64,000 bases of DNA from positions 14,208,225-14,272,224 of the forward strand of contig OZ023264.1 in the NCBI GenBank assembly GCA_964006375.1, read 5' to 3'. A program made the translations under genes and the position numbers. The stretch is from Tillus elongatus (Eukaryota > Arthropoda > Insecta > Coleoptera > Cleridae). Under the pieces are notes generated by a model, which saw only the letters and a list, made by a program, of their open reading frames with translations, made no database searches and had not been told where the DNA came from. Below, one piece after another: positions 10,130 to 21,689 of this stretch; within the stretch, counting starts at the first letter, position 1, and every line of letters begins with the position of its first letter.

Positions 10130-11140
10130 TTATTGAACAATATACATTTTTTTTACAAAACAACTTACAAGATTAATCAAAAGCCTGGTTGTTCAATAAC
10201 ATTAAAAGTCACCTAAGTCGAAGACTTGTTGGTGATACTGGTAACATCATTGTCTCTAAAAAAAAAAGGCTAGTGCACACACTCTGACATTGTTAAGCAA
10301 TCCAAACAAAAACTAAAACTGCAGACGAAATCCAGGGATTCGCGGAAAATATAAAAAGTATAATTATCCCTTTTCGGCTGTAGACAAAATCTTTATTCCC
10401 AAATGTTTTGAGCCACACTATGGATAACCTACACACACTTACACATGCGCGGGCTCGTAAGTCAGAGGCCAGGCACGAGAAACAAAATATAAAGAAAAGA
10501 CCACTACATCCTACACCAGCGTATTAACTTCTATGACCCTGTGGATTACTTCACGATCTACTCCAACTATCCACCTTTTTAAACCGATTTTAAAATATCG
10601 TAGCCTATCCAGCTGGCGAATTTCGGCTGGTACAGAATTATATATTCTGACGCAATAGTGAGCATAGGAACGCTGAATAATAGTCTTCTTAGCTCTTTCC
10701 GTTCTAGATGCCTGAGCGCAATGTCTCGTATTATAGTTGTGATTCCACTCCTTCATTCACGATTCACATCGATGAATATGCTGATATACAGCAGCGTTAT
10801 ACAGAAAAGCTGCACGTAAATAATAAGGGTCCTAGAATGGTTCCCTGCGGAACACCACAGTTCATTTTTGCCACATCGCTCAGAACACCATTCACACGAT
10901 ATCTTTCAGACAGATAATTCCGTAACAGCTGTTGTTGTCTCCCCCTAAACGCCATTGCCTCCAATATTTCAAGCAATCTTGCGTGATCAACCGGATCGAA
11001 TCGTTTTTAGGTCCAGCAAGCAACACAACGATGGTCTGGTGTTATCCAGACTCTGATAGATATTGCGCGTCAGTTCAATTATGGCATCCTACGTAGATCA
11101 TTTTGTCCTGACGCCACACTGCCTTCGAAAATTTGTTTTT
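10130..11140 (-). mobile_element. CR1/L2-like LINE with internal deletion of the RT active site
   Basis: Reading the minus strand from about 11130: LLEILEAMAFRGRQQQLLRN, YLSERYRVNG and the RT motif B block NCGVPQGTILGPLLF near 10820-10861. The sequence then jumps to the C-terminal tail at 10511-10756 (HNYNTRH, then QRSYAHYCVRIYNSVPAEIR). The YADD region between is missing. The 3' UTR runs to 10130 and ends in the simple-repeat tail. The tail protein is related to, but not the same family as, the fragment at 9008-9351. Dead copy. Confidence 0.75.
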
Positions 11141-11480
11141 TGTTTTGTTTTCAAAGTACATAGAAACCGAAACCTTTACTTTTCATCGTAATAAATCGTT
11201 TTGTCGTTTTAGGCAACAGTTAATAGTCGCTGAGGATCAGGACCGGACTATAAGGTAAGTGGTTTAACACTTCGAAGCCTGCCTTCTGCCTTGTAGAGGG
11301 CAACCAGTGTGACCTGACTCACAGGCGTACAGGCAGTACCACCGAGTACTGTAGGTGGTATTGGTACATGCGTGTTTTCAGGTAAGAACACCACACCTTT
11401 GGCAAGCTTTCCTCTTTTTGCTTTGATGCAGTCCCTGAAACTCTCAGCCGCTATAGAAGTGAAGCATAGTATCCTTCCGC
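11141..11480. other. unassigned region upstream of R1-like LINE
   Basis: A minus-strand open frame (11248-11490) has no recognisable domain. It may be decayed LINE ORF1 or unrelated. Confidence 0.25.
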
Positions 11481-12721
11481 TATTATGCAAGCAAAAGCCC
11501 TAAAGAGTGCAATCTGGAGAAGCAAAGCCCAGAAATGGAAAGAACTGTGCGAGGTCGAAAGCGATCCCTGGGGGCTGGGGTACAAAAATGTGCTCCAAAA
11601 GCTCAGGGGGATAGACCCCACCTCACATATGCCTACTCAGGTCAAAGAAAAAATAGTGAAAGAACTCTTCCCACCCTCACCATAGAGGACCGAGAAGCTG
11701 TTGAGGTGCCAGCAGAAGACATACCTCTCTTCACCTGAGATGAGCACATACGCTCGGCGAATTCCATGCGGAATAGAAAGTGCCCCTAGTCCAGACAGAA
11801 ATACTGAAGATAGTAACGCAGTCACAGCCGGAAGTACTGCTGGACATGTACAACGCATGCCTAACAGAAGGCATATTTCTGGAACAGTAGAAGGTTGCGT
11901 ACCCTGCGGGGCAGGTTGTCGCAGGAGTGGTCCCGATAGACCTGCAGGCCGAGGAACGCCGAAAGATCTACCTGCGGAAGAGAGAATACGATCCAGACCG
12001 TAAAGAAAGAGGAACGGGAAGAAACCTTACGGAAATGGCAGGCTTAGATGGGACACCGAGACCGATGGACGGCCCGACTAATAGGCAATGTGAAGGACTG
12101 GGTGGAGAGGAAGCACGGTGAGGTAGGCTACTACTTAACACAGTTTCTCGCCGGACACGGGTACTTCCGATCCTTCCTAGTAAAGATCGGAAAGTAAGCC
12201 GATTTGGCAGGCCAACATCGAGACCGATGGATGGCCCGACTAATAGGCAATGTGAAGGACTGGGTGGAGAGGAAGCACGGTGAAGTAGGCTACTACTTAA
12301 CACAGTTTCTCACAGGACACGGGTACTTCCGGTCCGTCCTAGTAAAGATCGGAAAGTCAACCGATTCCCAGTGTAAGTATTACCAAATCGAAGAAGACAA
12401 CGCGCTCACACCTTCTTTATGTGCGATGGTTAGCGAAGTAGGAGTTCTCACCCCTGAACCGTTCATAACCAAAATGATAAACAAGAAAGAGAACTGGAAT
12501 GCCATCACCGTTCTGAAAGTAAAGGAGGCTAATGGAGACTGGGAAGGAGAATACAAGATAAGAGGCCGACAGGCAAATAAGGGATTGTCCTGAAGTATAA
12601 CTGAAAAAGTAGTTCCGGGACAGTCTACTATAGGAAGAAGGGAAGGGTGTTTTGGTCGGTATGTCCGAATGGAAGATTCCGACATAAAGAATGAGGATCC
12701 TCATTGTCAGTCCATAAAGGA
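11480..12721 (+). mobile_element. R1-clade LINE relic, RT domain deleted
   Basis: Frames encode the pre-RT region (SKAQKWKELCEVESDPWGLG, then YKNVLQKLRG), a type of linker found in R1-group LINEs. After about 11850 the sequence passes quickly to the C-terminal region (EERRKIYLRKREYDPDRKER), so nearly all of RT is absent. The C-terminal block DWVERKHGEVGYYLTQFLTG then HGYFRS occurs twice (see 12061-12384). A final frame ends near 12593, followed by an R1-like 3' UTR. Non-functional. Confidence 0.75.
12061..12384 (+). repeat. 162-bp in-frame tandem duplication within the R1-like LINE
   Basis: The block starting accgatggacggcccgacta at 12061 recurs at 12223 with few changes. The offset is 162 bp, exactly 54 codons, and both units encode NVKDWVERKHGEVGYYLTQF. 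The repeat would keep the reading frame. Confidence 0.9.
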
Positions 12722-12980
12722 TTGCACCAACCCATAAAAAATCCTTCCGTTATAGATATTGCCCTTATAATCGGTGAGTAGGAGTCCACTGTGTACACAA
12801 AAAATGGTCGCAGTGAGCTTCTCAGTAGACTGTGTCAAATTAAGCTTCTTCGGCGGCGGTGCACCCTTTTTATACTACTGCATAGATTCTTGCTTGGGCT
12901 TGGGTTCGTAATGATGAACCTACGTTTCATCCCGAGTAACAATCCCATTCAATAACCAATCCTTTTTCGTCGCTACAGTA
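12722..12980 (-). pseudogene. mariner transposase fragment
   Basis: One continuous minus-strand frame of about 86 codons with two TAG stops, both where mariner family proteins have Trp. It contains GIVTRDET, a stop, then VHHYEPKPKQESMQ, and later PPPKKLNLTQSTEKLTATIF. The DET block holds the first catalytic Asp of the mariner DDE/D triad. N- and C-terminal parts and both TIRs are absent. Its frame is interrupted, so it is easily missed. Confidence 0.8.
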
Positions 12981-13039
12981 GCCCAAAAATGCATGTAACA
13001 TGGCACTCGCTCGTGTTTTTAGTGAATTTTCGTAGAAAA

Positions 13040-14145
13040 AATGTATGTATGTATGTATGTATGTATGTATGTATGTATGTATGTATCACACCGATAACTC
13101 AAAAAATAATGGGCCGATTTTGATAAAATTTGGCACATACCTTCCTTTTGTAAATGGCTTGGATAAGTTCGTTAGTGAGGAAAATCGGAAGAGGGTTTCC
13201 GGGAAAATTTTGAGTTTTCATTCGAAAAAAAATATATATATCTCTGGAATTAACAAAGTAAGGGCAACCAAATTGGGTACGCTGGTTCATATCATCATAG
13301 GTTAGGTACCTACCAAAATTTAGCTCTGTAGGTTAAAGGACAAAAAAGTTATAGGCATTTAAAGAAAATTAAATTTGGGTTTTCCTCAAAACGTCAAAGT
13401 CGCGATTTAAAATGTCAAAATTGGTAATATTTAGGCAATGACCCTGAAATTAATATGAGCTATGGAAAGAAAATGTCTCAAGAAGAATGCTTTAAAAGCC
13501 TGAACTCTTAGTTGCAATCGTCATTGTCCTTCATTTTACTAAAATATTCCCAGAAACTTCATTTAAAATAGACCCTTTCTCTGATGCTTTGGCAGTAGTG
13601 TTTGCTATAGAGTTTATCGGTTAATAGTATATCATTTTTGTCAAATTTTCGTAAAAAATCATTAAAGCTCATATATCCGTTATTATGCAATTTACGAAAA
13701 AAAAAAGGTATACATTAATTATAGGGTGTCTTGAGCTACATCTTAAAAATATTTCCACAATTACAGGATGGCCCATAAGTCGTTGGTGATTCAACTTTTT
13801 TTTGATCCAACACGCTTTATGTTTTTGCATTTTCCATCGAAATATAATACATCTTTGTAAGAAAAGAAATTCGGGACGCAGCAATTGCGTTATGGTAGCG
13901 AATTTTCATTAAATGCTTCAATTTGCTATTAACCTATAAGGTTGACCAGGAAACCAGTTTTTTCGGGAACAATTTAAGTTTACTTTCGGAAATTTTTGTA
14001 CATTTTCAAACAATAAAGTTATTTTGATGAAACATGGCACATTGTTTCTACTATATAGATTGATGCCTGCTTTCCTAAAAAAAAATGTTTGCTATTAAAA
14101 CATTTTTATGAAAATTCACTACCATAAGCACTTGCTGCGTCCAAA
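13040..14145 (-). repeat. family A, near complete copy (A3) with (ATGT)n end
   Basis: From left: (ATGT)n at 13040-13087, then accgataactcaaaaaataa, aagttcgttagtgaggaaaa, cctttctctgatgctttggc, cataagtcgttggtgat, and the terminal module from gggacgcagcaattgcgtta (13868) to ccataagcacttgctgcgtc (near 14113). This copy shows that the simple repeat, the middle modules and the TIR-like module belong to one element of about 1.1 kb. It has no coding capacity. Confidence 0.75.
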
Positions 14146-14470
14146 AGTTTTTCCTTTAACGTTAGAATCCTCGCAACCTTGTGCTGACCTTTCTGATACA
14201 GATTTGGTCGTGCTATTTCTGCAAATTGTTTCTTAGAATGCGCATTTTTCCATTATAAAATGTTTATCTTTTTCTAGATAAGATGTGCTGTGGTCACCCT
14301 GATGGGTCGTCTAAGTGATTCTCTGGCTTGCGTAAAAGGCTTACCACTTGTAAATCATGGTTTTTCCAGGGTAAGCTGCAGGAATTTCCTCCATAATAGT
14401 TTTAACTGATTTTCTTTGCGTATTTAAAAAATGTGTGAATGGTTTGACGACCTCAGCCACACAATTGGAC

Positions 14471-14516
<46 letters not shown>

Positions 14517-15184
14517 TACTTGGTCGGGAACTTTATAACGGCACGGTACTCCATGTTATCCATATTCCATATTTATTGACGTATTCGCTTGTGGACCCAA
14601 CAATAACTCAGAGCCTACTCATTAGATTATGATGCAGATTGGTATTTATGCTGACGGGAATTAACGCCAGAAGACACGGCTGGAGTCAAACTCCTCACCC
14701 CTCGCCAGCCCCTTCATTCAGCGTGTATAAAAACGCACCCTCGTAGCAGATCTGTGTTAGGGTGGTCATACCTGGCTTTGAAAAGTGCCACGCGGTATTT
14801 AAACTAAGCTAAAAGCTCTGAACAGAAAGGTGCATTCAGATGTTAACAAACCAGCGACGAAATCAAACCCAGCGAACTATGGATGTCCCTAACACTAAAA
14901 CGTTTTCAGCTAATAAATACCTTTACCCGCTAGGCTTAAAATAATTTAAAAGTAGCCGCAACACATTCTTCTTAATAGCATAGCATTATATGTATATCTA
15001 TGCTGTGGTAATACTTTTCAGAGCATATTTTATTTACCGCATAGCAGGCGCCTGTAATAAACAAATTCATGACTCAAAATCGCACTTGTTATTTTGATAA
15101 GTTTTGTACAAGGTTACCTAAAGTATGCCACAATATCACTGTTTTTCAAAATTAGCCGTCCACTCTTATAAAATAATGGACTAT
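14146..15184. other. unassigned region with (AC)n at 14470-14513
   Basis: About 22 CA dinucleotides at 14470-14513. A TATA-like gtataaaaacgc at about 14727 sits in locally GC-richer sequence and could be a promoter remnant or part of a solo LTR, but no partner is visible. No gene recognised. Confidence 0.4.
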
Positions 15185-15370
15185 TAAACCATAAGCTCCA
15201 TAATTGAAACTACTGCCAAAGCATCAGAGAAAGTGTCTATTTGAAATCACTTTTCTGCAAATATTTTAGTAAACTGAAGGACAATGGCTCTTGGAAGCTG
15301 AAAATTAAGGGTTTGTGAAACGCAAGAAATAATGGATCGATTTTGATCAAATTTGGTTAGTACCCTCCTT
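15185..15370 (+). repeat. family A middle fragment (A4a)
   Basis: Shares actactgccaaagcatcaga and tagtaaactgaaggacaatg with other A copies, then joins directly to the block ending in tcgattttgatcaaatttgg. Confidence 0.55.
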
Positions 15371-15809
15371 CATATACAGAGTGATTCGCAACGCAATGGA
15401 CATAGAATGCATGCGTGTAGAGGGCATCAAAATATTCCGATTTTTTATATAAAATTTTTCTCTGACGCCCATAGTTGGTGAGATATTGACCTCGGAAGAT
15501 TCTTTATATAAGAAACAGCCGTATTGCAGCAATGCCCCAACATAGAACAACCAAATTAGGTGGATCGTTTTCTTTTATCAACGTCGTTATTTGATAAAAA
15601 TTTGAAGTGGATATAAACTCAAAAGGGGGCGAATTAGGAGTCGGGCATCTTTTAAATGACAGATTTTATTTTTAACCTTAACCCAACAAAAGTTAAAGTC
15701 CATACATTTTTTAGCAAATTAAATTTTGAAGCTCTTTATCCTCTGTCAATTTTTCGATAAACCACCCGTTTTTTTTTTGACAAAAAAAAAGAGATTAAAA
15801 CAAAATCAT
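15371..15809. other. unassigned spacer between family A fragments
   Basis: No gene or familiar repeat seen; starts agagtgattcgcaacgcaat. Confidence 0.3.
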
Positions 15810-16605
15810 GTCCCTTGTTTTTACAAGACGGACAATTGGTTGACAGTATAACCTGTATAGTACCAACAATGTACAATATTTCATTACAATAGCTTTGTTG
15901 TTTCAAAAAGTACAAACATTTTACGCAAATAAACTTTAAAACTTCCAGAAAAACTGGTCCGATTTTCCTGGCCAACGAACATCTTTAAGCTATTTACACG
16001 TCTGACCAAAAGTGAAATTCTTTTTTAATGAAAATGTCTTTGACAAAATTCGACAATTTTTTTTTACAATAACCTAGTAAACATTTATTATTCATTACCA
16101 ACATATCACAAATTTCTTACGAAAAATGATTTCTACGGAAACACTAAGACATTTCCGCGAAAACATTTAGCTCGATTTTTTTCGACGAGTAATACAAACA
16201 AAAAGCTCTCTGAATGCGTCATTTACATGGGGCTCCGCTATCTATTGATAAAAACGTCGTATCACAATTTGTGATATGTTTGAAATATGTGCCAAAAACG
16301 CGAAATGTTGCAAAACAATTGAAATTACTCAAAAACGATGAACATCAATTTTTTTTCCTTACAAACATTCATTCTAATTTAATGGAAAACACAAAAATGC
16401 AATAACATAAGGCGTGTTCTATTAACAAAAATAAAGCGTGTATCACCAACGACTTATGGGCCACCCTGTGATTGTCAAAATAGGTTTATAAGATACAGCT
16501 CGAGACACCCTATAATTAACGTATATACTTTTTTCTCATATCTTGTATAATAACGGATATAGTTAGCTGTAAACAGGCAAAAACTGAAACTGACCCCGTA
16601 TATCG
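15810..16605 (+). repeat. family A long variant (A4b)
   Basis: Matches, in the opposite orientation, 26690-27600: acctgtatagtaccaacaatg, aactggtccgattttcctgg, caatttgtgatatgtttgaa, atcaccaacgacttatgggc and cttgtataataacggatata. The longer central part (about 450 bp) is absent from short A copies. The terminal GGACGCAGCAAG end is missing here. Confidence 0.6.
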
Positions 16606-17159
16606 GTTAAATATTGTTTTTTTATATTTATGTTAAAAATAGAACAAAATAGTGCAATAGACTTCCAATGTGATGCTTTTAAAAAAGTCGAATACAATTT
16701 CGCTCTAAAGTAACCAGAGAAACCAATATTTGAGCATTTAAAAACTTGCATGGAAATCCTTGTGGTCCTCAGTTGAAGAACCATGTATACACTTCTAAAA
16801 ATGCGTTACCTCTAGTTCCGTTACCAAATTTTATTTCATTCATTATTATATGCAGTCGTTTTTCAAATGTTGTTTCTTTAGCTAACCCAGCAAATATTCT
16901 TTATATTTTGCTTGATAATAATTAGTAACACTTACCCAGTTATCAGATAACCAAAAGGATAATTACCTGTAACAAAAAACCATTCGTTAGTCCAAGAGTA
17001 TCATAACTTATACAGTATTTAAACATAACATAAAATGCAATCTCATTTGTCTTTATTTCAAATTTTATGGAAAATACCGATAGGGAAGTTTTTGAAAAAC
17101 TTGGCGCAACTGCTGAAGTGGTGCGGAAGCTACAACGAAATGAAAACAGCTCTTGGTAA
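16606..17159. other. unassigned spacer
   Basis: AT-rich, no gene recognised. Confidence 0.3.
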
Positions 17160-18311
17160 TAGAGTCATATGGTAGACTGAAGATCAACCCAGGCTTCAGG
17201 GGCCACTGCAAAATTCAGGAGATCGTGAAGGAGCCCATGCTTGAAATGAGGTCAGACTTCGCGAGCCCGCGAATCTGCAGGGAAAACAACTTTACAGTGG
17301 AAATCCCCGACCGCGAGGCATGACGGGAGGAGACGTCGGGCATACCACGGGACGCGCTCGTCTGGTTCACGGACGGATCTGGCTGGGAGCGTGGGACGGG
17401 GGCAGGTCTTTATTCGGATGGACCGAGCGTAAGTCATAGTATTTCCCTCTGAGCCCATGCAACGGTCTTTCAGGCCGAAATGTACGCCATACTGCACTGT
17501 GTGCGGGAGAACAAGAGGAGGGGATACACCAACAAGCGGATCCTCATAGCCACAGACAGCCAGGCAGCACTTAAGGCACTAAGTAGCCCACGGGTAAATT
17601 CCTGGCTGGTGAGTGAGTGTCGAGATGAGACGAGCGACCTGGCTGGGCAGAATGAGGTGCCCCTCATCTGGGTGCCGGGTCACTTGGGGGTCAAAGGCAA
17701 TGAAGAAGCTGGCAGTCTCGCGAAGAGAGGGTCAGCAGAACCATTTATGGGACCAGAACCGGCTCTGGGCGTGACAAAGAGCACTGCCAGGGGAGCCATT
17801 AAGTACTGGGTCAGAAACAAACACAAGGTGTACTGGGCAGACTGTCCAGGGCTCAGACATGGGAAGTTAGTAATTGATGAACCCAGTTCAAAGAGATCTG
17901 TGGAGCTGCTAAATCTTAGCAGAAAACAGCTCAGAAACATAACAGGTCTTTTGACGGGACACATGGACGTCAAGAAACAGGACACATGGCCGTCAAGAAA
18001 CAGCTGCATAAAATGGGGCGGTTCGAGGGGGACCTCGCATGCAGACTCTGCGGCGAGAGGGAGGAATCAGTCCAGCACATCTTGTGCGAGTGTAAAGCTC
18101 TGAATCACAAAAGGTAACTGATCCACGGACAGCCTAGACCGGAGACAGAGCAATATAAAACTTCACCATAGCAATTGCTGTGCAGACTAGTTCAAGGCAC
18201 AGTGATTTTGGAATAGGTGGAGTAAAAATACTAAAGGCATGCACAATAAGCCAACTGTTGCAGTGCTATCGGGGCGGCAAAGCCGCGGACGAGACCTGGG
18301 GGAGAAAAAAA
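17160..18311 (+). mobile_element. LINE 3' part with RNase H domain and C-terminal zinc motif (R1/I group)
   Basis: Encodes an RNase H: WFTDGSGWERGTGAGLY (Asp 1), FQAEMYAI (Glu), ATDSQAALKAL (Asp 2), then WVPGHLGVKGNEEAGSLAKR. In that last motif the usual final catalytic Asp (GNExADxLAK) is Gly. A stop lies between the first two motifs. The tail has an LLTGH block, partly duplicated by a small insertion (two copies of 'atggacgtcaagaaacagg'-like sequence near 17962-18001), and CRLCGEREESVQHILCECKA, a C-terminal zinc knuckle. The 3' end is a short distinctive hairpin (gcggcaaagccgcgg) and A-run at 18305-18311. The same 3' end occurs as a tiny separate insertion at 51144-51209. Confidence 0.8.
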
Positions 18312-18860
18312 TAGAGAGTCATAGTGCGACGAGGCGGCATTACCTTTACACTGTGCTTATGTTAATGTGCCTACTGGGTATGTTGCTAAATATTCTTAAC
18401 TCCAGTAATAGAAGCAGAGTAACACAATAATGGGATAAAAAGATACCAAGTCTGTATAGTATGAAGAGGTGACTGTCGGTTTACTTAACTGGTGATGTGG
18501 TTTCATTTTAACGAAACTGGTGACGTGGGGTCACTGTGACCCCATATTGTTTATAACAATTTATACTAACTGGATATACTTTTGGTTCGTTTAAATATTG
18601 AACATTTTAAAGGCATTTATAGTGAACCAAGTGTTTATTGTAACTAAGTAAGTAAAAAAGAAAATATAAACTCAAAAAACGAACATTAAATACCACAAAT
18701 CATCTTAGGTCTAATAATGAAAAATATAAAGAAAAAATCAATGAAGTTTTACTTAAACTATAAACCTAGATATATGTTCTAATGAAAAAAGCTACACCGG
18801 TTCAGAAAAACATAAAGAGAAAGAAAATCACAAGAGATGAATATTGCACATTTTAAACGT
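18312..18860. other. unassigned, with perfect palindrome at 18526-18544
   Basis: Contains TGGGGTCAC T GTGACCCCA, a perfect 9-bp-arm palindrome, preceded by two copies of aactggtgatgtgg / aactggtgacgtgg. This could be the subterminal region of the piggyBac-like relic next to it. No gene. Confidence 0.4.
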
Positions 18861-18864
18861 CACT

Positions 18865-18985
18865 ACAGTCTTTACATATTATGGCCAGTTTCTGCAAAGG
18901 GCAAACGTAATATGTTTTGGGTGATATGGTGTTGCCTATATCACATGAACTACAGGAAAAGTCTTCTGTATTTATCTATCTCTTC
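18865..18985 (-). pseudogene. possible piggyBac transposase C-terminal cysteine-rich fragment
   Basis: The minus-strand frame reads CSSCDIGNTISPKTYYVCPL then ICKDCSDV and stop. The Cys spacing (CxxC, C, CxxC) resembles the C-terminal cysteine-rich domain of piggyBac-type transposases. Only about 40 codons remain, so the call is tentative. Confidence 0.3.
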
Positions 18986-19096
18986 GTGTCTTCCGTTTCC
19001 ATCATTGCCCTTCATTTTACTAAAATATTTGCGGAAAATTAATTTCAAATACACCCTTTCTCTGATGCTTTGGCAGTAGTTTTAGTTAAGTTTATG

Positions 19097-20545
19097 CAAA
19101 TACTTTATAATGACAATACAGGACACTCCGGCTGATTTCGTGTTTCAAGAATATCAGCGCCCCTAGCGGATAGTACTGATGTTACGTCGTTCGAGAACGT
19201 GTAACACTAGCAATTGCTGGTGTTTAACTGTGTATAATTAAGTTTGAGCTGTGTTTTTTTACAATAAATGTTAGTGGTTGGGTGTGTGGAATCTATAATT
19301 GTTCGAATTATAACGTGCTAAATCTATCAAAGACATTTTATAGGTTTCCAAAGGATGGCGAAACGTGAATATGATTTTTTGTGTTTTCTTTTGTCACCAG
19401 CGAATTTTTTTACAAATTCGCCTAATAATTAATATTTAACAATAACTATAACATGGATCGACGATAATTTTGTATTATGGATGCAAGAAAAGGGTACTGT
19501 TATCAAAAAGAACTGATTTGGATATAGTATTGAAAACACAAGGTGCATGTTACATTTCAATGTCACTTCCAAAAGAATTAATTTGTTGAAGCAGAAGACA
19601 AAGTCAGAATCACTTTTATGCCAATATGTACAGTTCGCAGAAGATAATTTATTGTGTAATATTTACTAATATGTACCTATTTATAGATAAACTTCGTAAA
19701 CGGATGGTTGAAAGGCTTCAATCATAACTTGTCTTCCAGTGTATCAAAAAAAAAGTTTTGCGTTAATAATAAATGATATAAGAAAACTGTTTTTCTATCT
19801 TCTTCTGTGTCCCTTTTTATTTCAGTATGGCATAAACTGTCACATTTATTCACATTTAAAATTATTTTACTTGGTAAATGCTTTTAATTATCTTCCCGAA
19901 ACAAGTTTTTAAAGAGACAAGTAGAAATAGCAGATTCAGCCCTATAATAGATTTATTCACGGAAGTAAGAGTTAGTCTCACCTTTCATCTGCACAATTTC
20001 TTAATTATGTACTAAGTCTATCAGTTACATATTTTAAATATTAGATTAATAAGACAGTTTTCATGTAGAGATATAGCAAATTGGGTAGGTACTGTGCTAC
20101 CATTTATACCTAGAACAATTATTTATAGGTAAGTACAGATTGTCCTCAGAAACAGCTTTCAGTATATTCCTATACCTACCCTTGAAATAGTAGTTTAACG
20201 ACTGTTTCAAGGTAGTACATTAAATTATGATGAAATAAGATTAGGGGTAAGAGAAATTTGCTGAATTATTCATGCTGAATTCATTTAGGTTTCAAGCTGA
20301 TTGTTGATACAAATTATATTTATCACTATATAATCAGAAAATGTTCACTGTTTTGTCATGTACAAGTTTTTATATTCATCTATAATAAACCAATTGTCTA
20401 AATTAAGAATATACAGGTAAATATACAATTCAAATTACCCGCTCAGTTGTCAGTACTTCACGCGAGGTGGCGCTAGTGTACTTGTCACAAATATCACCAA
20501 TGCTAAAGCATAGGAGTGTCCCGTATTGTCATTATATAGTATTTG
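19097..20545 (+). mobile_element. P-element-like DNA transposon, 33-bp TIRs, THAP remnant
   Basis: TIRs: CAAATACTTTATAATGACAA followed by TACAGGACACTCC on the left. The right end is its reverse complement with two mismatches. The flanking duplication is GTTTATG (19090-19096 and 20546-20552), and the joined flanks restore family A. A frame at 19278-19368 encodes CGIYNCSNYNVLNLSKTF then YRFPKDGE. This matches the start of a THAP zinc finger (CxxxxC then a FHRFPKD-like block), the DNA-binding domain of P-type transposases. The remaining 1.1 kb shows no transposase frame, so this is a non-autonomous derivative. CA...TG ends and a 7-8 bp duplication fit the P superfamily. Confidence 0.65.
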
Positions 20546-20694
20546 GTTTATGGTTTAACGGTCAAAGATTTTGAGATAATTTTCGTAGAAAAAAATCGCT
20601 ACGAGGAGACCGCCACTTTTTAATTCTAAAAAGATTTCATCAAGTGAGCGCAAACTAGGCCCCCTACGGGGTGACGCATTTTTACGGTAAAGCC

Positions 20695-21191
20695 TAGTGA
20701 TCGTTATTTAACAGTCTGTTATTTTTAAACGGTTGCCGAGCAGCAACGGTAACCACCAGTTATGGATTTATAAAAATAACAGCTTTCATAATAACGCTTT
20801 TTACACTAAACTATAATTCGGAGTCGTATCTGTTTCAGTTCCACTGCAACTAAGTTCGATGAATTAACATCGGTTTTTATCGGCAACTGTTAAATTTAAC
20901 TATTTAACGGGATGAATGGACAAGAGACTGGGAATGGTAAATATGTATGGGTATGCTATGCAGTATAGAGCGGACTTTACTTCATAACATATTACTCAAC
21001 AGGTAACACGTTATTTATACTAGTGTGCTCGCTCTCGCTCACAGCTTTGGGAATGCAGGATGATACTATCGATCGACTATCCAGTTCAAAATAACAGTTA
21101 AATAACTGAAGCTGTAATTTTCAACGATTATAATGAAATAACGTAAACGGCTTCAACTGTTAATAGAAAATAGCGGTTTTGCACATCACTA
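20695..21191. mobile_element. hAT-like MITE with 8-bp target duplication
   Basis: A 497-bp insertion in family A with ends TAGTGATC... and ...CATCACTA, flanked by the 8-bp direct repeat GTAAAGCC (20687-20694 and 21192-21199). The length of the duplication and the short TIR fit the hAT superfamily. Internally it repeats aacagttaaataac-type stretches. No coding capacity. Confidence 0.7.
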
Positions 21192-21689
21192 GTAAAGCCC
21201 AATATAATTGTTATTATGCAAGATACGAGAAAAAATTGTATACGTTACTTATAGCGTGTCTGGAGCTGCATCTTATAAAATTATTTTGACAATCATAGGG
21301 TGGCCCGTAAGTCGTTGGTGATACCTACACATTTTTTTAACATTCCTTACTTAATTTTTGCATGTTTCATCGAAATATGATGCATGTTTGTGAAAAAAAA
21401 AAAATCGAGACCCAGTAAGTCAGTTTTGGTAGCGAATTTTCATTAAATGCTTTAAAATTCAATAACTGAATTTGCTATTAACCTAAGGTTCGTCGGCTAG
21501 GAAACGAGTTTTCTCGGAAACATTTCAGGTTTATTTTCGGAAAATTTGGTACATTGTTTCTACTATATAGGGTATAACAGTGACCAAATTGATGCCTGCT
21601 TGCGCTAAAGATACATATTTGCTATTAAAAACATTTTAATGAAAATACACTTCCATAACGCACTTGCTGCGTCCAGACTTTTTTTAACT

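Larger units (their letters stand above)
18985..21685 (-). repeat. family A copy (A5) split by a P-like element and a hAT MITE
   Basis: Family A runs in reverse from tcattgcccttcattttact (19002) through ctctgatgctttggcagtag. It is interrupted at 19096 by the P-like element and resumes at 20546. It is interrupted again at 20694 by a hAT-like MITE and resumes at 21192. It ends with the terminal module from about 21406 to ataacgcacttgctgcgtcc near 21655. Target-site duplications at both nested insertions let the empty A sequence be reconstructed. Confidence 0.75.

Noticed and set aside
9836..10216. Poly-Ile, poly-Met, poly-His and poly-Asp open frames
   Set aside because: All are different frames of the same ATG/ATA microsatellite.
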